Below are positions 34,146-39,860 of a DNA stretch of 39,860 nucleotides, piece by piece. The DNA comes from Rubrivirga sp. Its GTDB lineage: Bacteria > Actinomycetota > Actinomycetes > S36-B12. How positions within the stretch are numbered: the first letter of the stretch is position 1; every line of letters starts with the position of its first letter. The DNA lies in assembly GCA_002729215.1 (NCBI GenBank), contig PBTV01000042.1:1-39860 (forward strand), written 5' to 3'. The position numbers were made by a program, and so were the translations under genes. The notes under the pieces are model-generated. The model had not been told where the DNA came from, made no database searches, and saw nothing but the letters and a program-made list of their open reading frames with translations.

Positions 34146-34244
34146 CGCTAGCCGGCACATCCTACGGGCGAGCATCAGCCCTCGAATGTCCGGTCTACCG
34201 GCGAAAACGGGAAGTCTTCCGCCCATCGAGCCGACACCCCTTGC

Positions 34245-34484
34245 ATGAACTGGACCTCGGGTGCACGTGACGAGAACGACTCGTCTCTGCTCGTGCTGGC
34301 CGCAGCCGGGCTGGCAGCCCTGGTGCTGGCTGCGATTCCCGTCCTGGAGACTCGTGGCAACAGTGCCATCCAGGCCCCCAGTGGCTACCTTCCGGACGTG
34401 TCGAACGTCAGCGTCGATCTCGAAGTGACTGTGCCGCCTGTCGGCGGTGGATGGACCGCCGGCCAGATCATGCTCGAGTCCTAG
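34245..34484 (+). CDS. Small membrane-anchored protein, 79 residues, unknown
   Basis: The frame encodes one hydrophobic helix near residues 14-34 (LLVLAAAGLAALVLAAIPVL) and a polar exported tail ending VGGGWTAGQIMLES. There is no ribosome site before ATG 34245, so initiation is unclear and may be leaderless. Support for a real gene comes from its stop: it shares CTAG at 34481-34484 with the stop of the opposite DUF1801 gene, the same layout as two other convergent pairs here. The family is not recognised. Confidence 0.45.
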   Translation: MNWTSGARDENDSSLLVLAAAGLAALVLAAIPVLETRGNSAIQAPSGYLPDVSNVSVDLEVTVPPVGGGWTAGQIMLES

Positions 34485-34926
34485 GAGCGTCGCCTCGAGG
34501 CTTCGTAGGCAGCGATGTATTCCTCGACGCTCATTCGACGCACCGCCCTCTCGATGGCGTCAAGTGGCAGCCGCTCCAGACGTGTGAAGCGAACGCACGA
34601 TTTCCCGATATCCATCGGCTTGCCGGATGCCGCGTACTCGTTCTCGAAATCCTGACGGATCGTCGGATCTGCGTAGATGCAGTGCAAATAGACGGCCATG
34701 TGTCGTTTCTGATTGGCCAACGCAGCGAACAGTAACGGCTGGCTGTTGTAGGTATCGGGGTATCGCTCCAGCGGGATTTCAAACGAGATCATTCCCCAAT
34801 TCAAGGTCTCGACATGCCCGAGGGGATCGCGGCCAGGATCGAGGCGCGCACTGCCTTGAGGTCGCCACGACGGTCGTCAGGCAATTCGTCAAGGTACTCA
34901 GCTACCGAGGTCGCGTCACTTCTCAC
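34481..34926 (-). pseudogene. DUF1801 domain protein broken by a one-base frameshift
   Basis: The N-terminal part from GTG 34926 reads VRSDATSVAEYLDELPDDRR, then LKAVRASILAAIPSG, and runs into TGA near 34800. The next frame continues as HVETLNWGMISFEIPLERYP and ends YIAAYEASRRRS at 34481. Joined, they give a complete DUF1801 protein (about 148 residues), whose typical pattern includes the LPSG/NWGMISFEIPL and LFAALANQKRHMAVYL blocks. One missing base in the CCC/GGGG run near 34814-34822 explains the break. Either the gene is inactivated or this is a homopolymer sequencing error. DUF1801 proteins are small and of unclear function. Confidence 0.8.
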
Positions 34927-35033
34927 GCTCGCCGCTCTCGTTGATGTCGTCGATCTCGTAACGTCCTGGCCGCCTTCGAAGCCTCCTGATGCCCTTCCAC
35001 GTCGAGTCGGTCGGTAGCATGAGGCCGCCTCTC

Positions 35034-35104
35034 GCGGGTGTAGCTCAATGGTAGAGCCCCAGCCTTCCAAGCTGGTTGTGCGAGTTCGATTCTCGTCACC
35101 CGCT
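35034..35104 (+). tRNA. tRNA-Gly (TCC anticodon)
   Basis: GCGGGTG (35034-35040) pairs with CACCCGC (35097-35103), discriminator T. The anticodon stem CCAGC/GCTGG encloses CTTCCAA, giving TCC. The T loop reads TTCGATT. It is 71 bases without encoded CCA. It lies between a frameshifted DUF1801 gene and the 3' end of an apparently shortened lipoprotein gene, the position expected for a site-specific integration scar. Confidence 0.95.
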
Positions 35105-35145
35105 CTCTCTCAGGGAACTTTTCGTGTCCTTCGGCGGTCTTATAG

Positions 35146-35712
35146 TCAAATAATTCCGCTGGGAGGGTCTACGGCTGTCGCGCTACTGGAGTGTCGCAGA
35201 TCCGCCGTTACTTGGGCCGTTCCATCAAGCTCGCTGAGCGCATAGACACCGTCGTACAACGATTGCGACAGGACCGCGAAACCTTCGCACCGACCCGAAC
35301 TCAAAGAAGAATTTGCCTGCGTCAACCATTGCTGGGCTGCGGGAAGAAGTTCGCACTCCTCTCCAGATCCCTCAGCGCACACATCACTGCGACCAAACAG
35401 CGTGATCATGGAATCGACGTCCAGATTTCCTTCGCCTCGCCAGTTCGCGAAAGAAAAGCCGTCACTGGCAACCGTGAATCCCGTCGACAGACACCCGTCC
35501 TCCTCGGGGCACGCACCCGATGCCCATGACTCTTGCCCGCCAGCGTCGGAAGAGGTGGAAGGCGACTTCCCCGAGGGCGAGGAATCGTCGCCGGCGGAGG
35601 AATCAGACAGGCCCTGCATGCCGGTTGAACAGCCGGTCAGCGCAAGAACGAGGGTCGCTCCGAGAGCAACAAGGCCTTTCACTTCAATATTTGGCCACGG
35701 ACATATGCGCAT
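35146..35712 (-). CDS. Putative lipoprotein, possibly truncated at the 3' end
   Basis: The 188-residue protein has a lipoprotein signal with lipobox LALTGC and modified Cys28, then a Ser/Gly/Asp-rich linker (about 29-65). It continues with ACPEEDGCLSTGF, SDVCAEGSGEECELLP and QWLTQANSSLSSGRCEGFAV, where a GRCEGF Cys is placed like a conserved motif in larger actinobacterial exported proteins. It then stops about 40 residues later, only 41 bases from the tRNA-Gly 3' end. I infer C-terminal loss but cannot prove the family. ATG 35712 has AGGA directly adjacent; no better start seen. Membrane-anchored, outside. Confidence 0.6.
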   Translation of the reverse strand: MRICPWPNIEVKGLVALGATLVLALTGCSTGMQGLSDSSAGDDSSPSGKSPSTSSDAGGQESWASGACPEEDGCLSTGFTVASDGFSFANWRGEGNLDVDSMITLFGRSDVCAEGSGEECELLPAAQQWLTQANSSLSSGRCEGFAVLSQSLYDGVYALSELDGTAQVTADLRHSSSATAVDPPSGII

Positions 35713-35817
35713 TTCCTAATGACACAAAAATCCCTTTTTTATATGCTTTTTGCCCGCATCCGGCCGTGGCCCGGGCTTCCTTTGGCTCCTTTCCGCCCAC
35801 CGTGTTCCAATGGCGCC
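35713..35817. promoter_or_regulatory. AT-rich divergent region between lipoprotein and redox module
   Basis: The first 45 bases are far more AT-rich than the rest of the window, with runs of T and A around 35727-35755. On the minus strand TATAAA near 35738-35743 could be a -10 box for the lipoprotein gene. For the plus-strand molybdopterin gene no clear promoter or ribosome-binding site is seen before ATG 35818. Confidence 0.4.
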
Positions 35818-36624
35818 ATGGAGCCCACGCTGCCGAGCGAGCGCAACGACGCCCTGGCAGCGCCCCCGGCCACACCCACCACCTCCCTAGCTGATCCACC
35901 GAAGGCCGGCGCTAGCCCCGATTCCGACTCCTCTTCCGGTAGCCCGGTGGGGCGGCGCATTGTGCTCGGCATGATCGGACTCGGTGCCGTTGGCGTCCTC
36001 GTCGGACGTCAAGCCCAAGAGGCGATAACGAGCACGGTGAGCGCAACCGTTCCCGGCCTCGGCAGCATCGTCCCCGCAGCTGGGGGATTTCGGATTTACA
36101 CGGTCACCGGCGGATACCCGGCCATGGACCCGGCGGACTACCGACTCGACGTCACCGGCAACGTCACCACGCCACTGTCGCTGACCATGGCGGATCTCGC
36201 GGACCTACCCCAAACGAGCATGACTAAAGACTTCCAGTGCGTCACCGGTTGGCGCGTCGACGACGTGCTCTGGTCCGGGGTTCTCCTCAGCGACGTTCTT
36301 GCCGCCGCGGGCGCGAGCACCGCCAGTTCGGCGCTGCGCTTCTTCTCCTTCGACGGGGCTTACACCGAGTCGCTGACCATGGAGCAAGCACTACGCGACG
36401 ATGTGCTCGTGGCGACGTCGATGTTCGGCGAGCCCGTGACCCGCGAGCACGGCGGCCCCGTTCGCTTGTATGTGGCGCCGATGTACGGGTACAAGTCCCT
36501 CAAGTGGATGTCGGGCATCGAGGTGGTCGATGAGGTGGTTCCCGGTTATTGGGAGGTCCGCGGCTACGACATCGACGCGTGGGTGGGAGCGTCCAATGGG
36601 CGCGACGACGAGCCCATCGCCTGA
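35818..36624 (+). CDS. Membrane-anchored molybdopterin-dependent oxidoreductase (sulfite-oxidase fold)
   Basis: The 268-residue protein has a Pro/Ser-rich N-terminus, then GRRIVLGMIGLGAVGVLVG near 45-63, a membrane anchor or Tat-like signal with RR at 46-47. The catalytic domain has the molybdenum-ligating Cys141 in KDFQCVTGW, and EHGGPVRLYVAPMYGYKSLKW near 205-225, as in the sulfite oxidase/MsrP superfamily. Substrate could be sulfite, methionine sulfoxide or another; sequence does not decide. ATG 35818 was chosen; in-frame codons further upstream run into the AT-rich region. Its 3' end overlaps the cytochrome b gene by 29 bases, implying partnership. Confidence 0.88.
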   Translation: MEPTLPSERNDALAAPPATPTTSLADPPKAGASPDSDSSSGSPVGRRIVLGMIGLGAVGVLVGRQAQEAITSTVSATVPGLGSIVPAAGGFRIYTVTGGYPAMDPADYRLDVTGNVTTPLSLTMADLADLPQTSMTKDFQCVTGWRVDDVLWSGVLLSDVLAAAGASTASSALRFFSFDGAYTESLTMEQALRDDVLVATSMFGEPVTREHGGPVRLYVAPMYGYKSLKWMSGIEVVDEVVPGYWEVRGYDIDAWVGASNGRDDEPIA

Positions 36625-37225
36625 CGCCCGCATCGCGCGTTTCTCCCGCGCGGAGCGCTGGGTGCACCGCAGCATTACCGTGCTCATGATCGTCCTTATC
36701 GCGACCGCGGCGGCGCTGTACTTCCCCGACATCAGCGTGCTGGTGGGGAACCGCCCCATCATCAGCAACATCCACGTCATCGCCGGCTTCGTCATACCTA
36801 TCCCCCTGATCCTCGCCCTCGCCTCCCGAGCCTTTCGGCAGGACGCTGAGTTATTGAACCGTTTCACCGCGCAGGACTGGAAGTGGCTTCGCTCACGAGA
36901 TCGCCGATCAGGACGGATCCCGGTGGGCAAATTCAATGCAGGTCAGAAGCTCAACGCCGCGTTCTCCGTCGGTTCGATCATCATCATGCTCGCCACTGGC
37001 TCCATCATGTTCTTCAATTCATGGTTTCCCGACGACATTCGCACCGGCGCCACGTTCGTGCACGACTGGTTGACCCTCGCCATCGTCGCTGTCGTTGTCG
37101 GCCACACCTACAAAGCGCTCATGGATGCCGAAGCCCGCACCGGAATGCGCACCGGGCATGTGTCGACTCGCTGGGCCGCCCGCGAGCACGGACAGTGGGC
37201 CGAACAGCAACGGCTCGGCGGCTAG
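36596..37225 (+). CDS. Cytochrome b/b6 domain membrane protein, likely electron partner
   Basis: The 209-residue protein has four membrane helices (about 26-44, 57-78, 122-141 and 156-172) and four candidate heme ligands: His24, His60, His156 and His170. This is the di-heme b561/formate-dehydrogenase-gamma pattern. GGAG lies 6 bases before ATG 36596. The 29-base overlap with the molybdoenzyme gene argues for a complex that passes electrons between the membrane quinone pool and the external Mo site. Direction of flow is unknown. Its stop shares CTAG with the VKOR stop. Confidence 0.85.
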   Translation: MGATTSPSPDARIARFSRAERWVHRSITVLMIVLIATAAALYFPDISVLVGNRPIISNIHVIAGFVIPIPLILALASRAFRQDAELLNRFTAQDWKWLRSRDRRSGRIPVGKFNAGQKLNAAFSVGSIIIMLATGSIMFFNSWFPDDIRTGATFVHDWLTLAIVAVVVGHTYKALMDAEARTGMRTGHVSTRWAAREHGQWAEQQRLGG

Positions 37226-37806
37226 TAACCCAACCAAAAATCCATCCACCGGATGAAGATCAAGGCGAGCACCACCAGGTAGCTCGCGCCGATGAGAATC
37301 CAACGCAAAGACCCCACCGTTTGGGCAACCGCCCCTGGCCCCGACCGACCACTCAATCGCCCGGCGGCCGCGTTATCTGCGGTCACCATCCAGAACACCG
37401 GGATCGTGGCCGCCCAGACGACCATGCACCACGGGCACAGCGCACCGATGACATACAGGCTCTGGGTAATCAGCCAGATGGCGAAACCGAACCCGAACAG
37501 CGCACCGAGATTGAGCCCCAGCCACACCCACCGGGGCAATTTGACCTTGGACAGCAACAAAACACCCATAGAAATAACAACGGGAAAACCGATTAACCCC
37601 AACATGGGGTTGGGGAAGCCGAAAGCCGATGCCTGATCGGTCGTGATGATGGAGCCACAGGACAGCACCGGGTTGATGTCGCATTCGGGAATGTAGTTCG
37701 GGTCCGCCGTGACTGCGATCTTCTCCAAGGTCAACTCGAAGGCGGCCAGCAGGCCGAAGAACCCCCCGACGATGAACACCCAGGGCGTCACCCGATAGGA
37801 ACTCAC
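37222..37806 (-). CDS. Vitamin K epoxide reductase (VKOR) family protein
   Basis: VKOR homologues reoxidise periplasmic thiol oxidases by passing electrons to quinone, as DsbB does in proteobacteria. The 194-residue protein has about five helices, loop Cys42 and Cys50 (ECDINPVLSCGS) and the active-site CPWC at 124-127. The GTG at 37806 overlaps the stop of the desulfurase-like gene as GTGA. No DsbA-like partner is encoded in the window. It converges on the cytochrome b gene with shared CTAG. Confidence 0.92.
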   Translation of the reverse strand: MSSYRVTPWVFIVGGFFGLLAAFELTLEKIAVTADPNYIPECDINPVLSCGSIITTDQASAFGFPNPMLGLIGFPVVISMGVLLLSKVKLPRWVWLGLNLGALFGFGFAIWLITQSLYVIGALCPWCMVVWAATIPVFWMVTADNAAAGRLSGRSGPGAVAQTVGSLRWILIGASYLVVLALIFIRWMDFWLGY

Positions 37807-39017
37807 GCTATGACGATATCTCGCAGCGCGGCAATCAGCCGATCGACGTCGGTCTCGTCGGTGTAGGGGGCCAAACCCGCGCGAATCGCACCACCAGAGC
37901 CCAGGCCAAGCGATCGACACGGCTCGTAGGCGTAGAACGAGTCCGCCGGAGCGTTGATCTGCTTGTCGGCCAAGCGACGCGCCAGCTCCGCGCTATCCCA
38001 TCCATCGATAGTGAAGAACTCCGTCGGGGTCCGTCGTCGCGCATTTGCGTACACGGTGATTCCCGGAAGATCCTCCAGGGCGCTGCGCAGCCGAGCGTGC
38101 AAACGATCCTCGTGCTCGGCGAGCGCGGTCATGGAACGGACCAGGCGATCGCGACGAGTCATCGACGTCTCCCCGCCCGGCACCAGATCCGCCAGCACGT
38201 CGACGGCCGCGATGAGCCCCGCAAGCAACTCGTACGGCAGGGTGCCCAGTTCGAATCGTTCGGGAACCTGCTCGGTACTCGGCGCCAACTTATCCGGGTG
38301 CAAGGACTCCCACAAGGCGCTGGACGCGGCAACGATCCCCAGGTGCGGTCCGAGGAACTTGTACGCCGAGCACGCGTAGAAGTCAGCGCCGATCTGTCCG
38401 ACGTCGATCGGGACGTGGGCTGTCAGGTGCACACCGTCGACGAAGAACAGCGCGTTCACTGCGTGGGCGGCCTCGGCGATCGCCGGGAGATCAGGACGCG
38501 TTCCCAGGACGTTGGATGCTCCGGTGACCGCCACCAGGCGCGTGTTGTCTGTTATCTGATCGACGATGTGACCGGTCGGCAACTCACCCGTGGTCGGATC
38601 GAGTCGAGCCCACGCCACCTCCGCGCCAGCCTTCTCGGCATACGTCACCCACGGGCGGACGTTGGCGTCGTGATCGAGATCGGTCACCACCACGCGGTCA
38701 CCCGGACCCCAATCGTTCGCCAGAGTCCGGGCCACCATGAACGTCGCTTCCGTCATGCTCCGAGAAAAGACAACGCCCGCGGGATCGCATCCGAGAAGAT
38801 CAGCAGCCGCCAGCCGCGAGCCATGCACGATTGATTCGGCGTTGCGTTCCGATTGGGTCATGGTGCCGCGGTTCGACAATGGCTCGGTCATCGCCGTGCG
38901 CATCGCGTCGGCCACGACATCGGGAAGTTGGGTCCCTCCCGGCCCGTCGAAGAAGGCAACCCCGGACTCCAAAGCGGGCATGCGGGCTCGTATCCGGGCA
39001 ACGTCGAAGTCGTTCAT
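37803..39017 (-). CDS. Cysteine-desulfurase-like PLP enzyme (TIGR01976 family)
   Basis: The 404-residue fold-type I PLP enzyme has FFDGPGGTQLPDVV at the N terminus, VVVTDLDHDANVRPW, VDGVHLTAHVPID with Asp194 for PLP, and the Schiff-base Lys220 in CSAYKFLGPHLG. ALNP/LPYELLAG and the C-terminal GGAIRAGLAPY complete the fold. In true desulfurases a catalytic Cys lies on a mobile loop; the nearest candidate here is in EPCRSLG, so the activity is uncertain. ATG 39017 overlaps the methyltransferase stop as ATGA. It is coupled to both neighbours. Confidence 0.88.
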   Translation of the reverse strand: MNDFDVARIRARMPALESGVAFFDGPGGTQLPDVVADAMRTAMTEPLSNRGTMTQSERNAESIVHGSRLAAADLLGCDPAGVVFSRSMTEATFMVARTLANDWGPGDRVVVTDLDHDANVRPWVTYAEKAGAEVAWARLDPTTGELPTGHIVDQITDNTRLVAVTGASNVLGTRPDLPAIAEAAHAVNALFFVDGVHLTAHVPIDVGQIGADFYACSAYKFLGPHLGIVAASSALWESLHPDKLAPSTEQVPERFELGTLPYELLAGLIAAVDVLADLVPGGETSMTRRDRLVRSMTALAEHEDRLHARLRSALEDLPGITVYANARRRTPTEFFTIDGWDSAELARRLADKQINAPADSFYAYEPCRSLGLGSGGAIRAGLAPYTDETDVDRLIAALRDIVIA

Positions 39018-39817
39018 ACGTCCCACCACAGTGTGCATACCTCGCGGGGTGTGGCGTCGAGGTCCTTCAAGAGCGCAGCGGCAACTTCCGCGTCCCGGTC
39101 TGCATTCAAACAGAGGCGGATCCGAGCGAAGCGCACCCGGTCTTCCATCGGCAAGGACACGCGCTGGCCCCACGTTTCATCCGGCCATACGTCGAGGTGA
39201 ACATCGAAACCCAGCGCACTGGTGATGTTGGCCAATTGTTGCGCCGTCGGTGTAGTGGGCCGGTCGAGATCCCAGAACTTCTTCCACAGCGGGCTCATGT
39301 TGCTCAGTGGGTGCGTCATGGGGAGTTCGAGAACCACGCGACATTGCGCGTGGTCGTTCAGAGCCTGCAGAAAGGGGACGATCGCGGCTACGTTGAAGGC
39401 GACGTGGTGACACACCACGACGTCAGCCACCGGAACATCGGCCGCGACATCCGGCCACGAGCCACGGGACTCCTGGTGCTGCACTCCACGTTTCACCGCC
39501 GCCTCGGCGTAAGCGTCGAGCATCTCCTGCGCATGGTCGACGGCATAGAAGATCTCTGCGGGCGGCGCCAGAGCGAAGGACGCTCGCCCGCCGCCGGAAC
39601 CGACGTCGAGGACGCTTCCGCCTTTCGGAACAGCCTCCCGCGCCCGATTGTGCGATACCGAGTCGGCTACCTCATCCCCGACCGTGAACATCGCGACCGG
39701 ATGAACCCACGGCTCCTGTGACGCCTGCTCGAGGATGTGATCGGGAATAGCCCAAGCTTCGAGATCGCTTCGCCATTGACTCGCCAGTTCGACGATCTCA
39801 GCGGGCGCCTCGGTCAC
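39014..39817 (-). CDS. Class I SAM-dependent methyltransferase
   Basis: The 267-residue protein has motif I VLDVGSGGGRAS near 68-79, an acidic VDHAQEM after beta-2 and VADVVVCHHVAFNVA as motif IV. The substrate is unknown. The GTG start at 39817 overlaps the stop of an upstream gene as GTGA; no ribosome site is visible, fitting reinitiation. It is the first complete gene of a coupled set with the PLP enzyme and VKOR. Confidence 0.87.
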   Translation of the reverse strand: MTEAPAEIVELASQWRSDLEAWAIPDHILEQASQEPWVHPVAMFTVGDEVADSVSHNRAREAVPKGGSVLDVGSGGGRASFALAPPAEIFYAVDHAQEMLDAYAEAAVKRGVQHQESRGSWPDVAADVPVADVVVCHHVAFNVAAIVPFLQALNDHAQCRVVLELPMTHPLSNMSPLWKKFWDLDRPTTPTAQQLANITSALGFDVHLDVWPDETWGQRVSLPMEDRVRFARIRLCLNADRDAEVAAALLKDLDATPREVCTLWWDV

Positions 39818-39860
39818 AGGAGCGACGCTAGCCGAGCCATCCGCTGCTCCACGCGTCGGC
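39814..39860 (-). CDS. C-terminal end of an unidentified gene, 5' part outside window
   Basis: On the minus strand the last 14 codons read RRVEQRMARLASLL and then TGA at 39814-39816. Support is only the protein-like composition and the GTGA overlap with the methyltransferase start, the same junction as in several neighbours. The product cannot be identified. Confidence 0.5.
   Translation of the reverse strand, partial: RRVEQRMARLASLL

Noticed and set aside
34801-35070. 89-codon minus-strand frame starting inside tRNA-Gly
   Set aside because: Its first part overlaps the tRNA; only the portion after 34926 is real, as the N-terminal half of the frameshifted DUF1801 gene.

Overview
The window is a chromosomal segment of a high-GC member of the Actinomycetota. 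The evidence is gene order: tig-clpP1-clpP2-clpX, valS-folC-DUF4233-ndk, mreBCD-mrdA-rodA, the TIGR03960/TIGR03936 radical-SAM pair, rne-rplU-rpmA-obgE-proB-proA-nadD-rsfS and a histidine phosphatase. RNase E with a long Lys/Arg-rich N-terminal extension and frequent GTG starts with 4-base stop/start overlaps also fit. Retained mreBCD, mrdA and rodA suggest a rod-like cell with lateral wall synthesis. I cannot place the organism more precisely. I see no CRISPR array, transposase, integrase or prophage.

Region by region: (1) 1-4331 is accessory. It holds a chagasin-like (I42) inhibitor end, an atypical SDR, a small secreted protein that looks frameshifted, a 49-residue gene, a decayed coding fragment, a Pr6Pr-type membrane protein and a 325-residue secreted protein. 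(2) 4332-11085, all minus strand, runs from tRNA-Ala through the histidine phosphatase, rsfS, nadD, a 46-residue membrane protein, proA, a conserved 123-residue protein, proB, obgE, rpmA and rplU. (3) 11270-17073 holds a plus-strand MEKHLA-domain gene converging on rne, then the radical-SAM pair. (4) 17102-26809 is the cell-shape block (rodA, mrdA, mreD, mreC, mreB), an alpha/beta-hydrolase membrane protein, ndk, DUF4233 and folC. (5) valS and a small membrane protein are divergent from folC. (6) 29894-34026 is clpX, clpP2, clpP1 and tig, followed by tRNA-Pro. (7) 34146-35712 is a small decayed accessory patch around tRNA-Gly, with a frameshifted DUF1801 gene and an apparently shortened lipoprotein. 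(8) 35818-39860 is an envelope redox module (molybdopterin oxidoreductase, four-His cytochrome b, VKOR), then a cysteine-desulfurase-like PLP enzyme, a methyltransferase and the tail of another gene.

How the genes work together: the minus-strand runs look like operons, with many 2-nt gaps or 4- to 8-base overlaps that suggest translational coupling. RodA, PBP2 and MreBCD form the elongasome. Trigger factor and ClpXP cover protein folding and turnover. L21, L27, ObgE, RsfS and RNase E cover ribosome biogenesis and RNA decay. The most interesting candidates are the redox module at the right end, the uncharacterised radical-SAM pair beside rne, several broken genes near tRNA-Gly and at the left end, and three convergent gene pairs whose stop codons share one CTAG palindrome.
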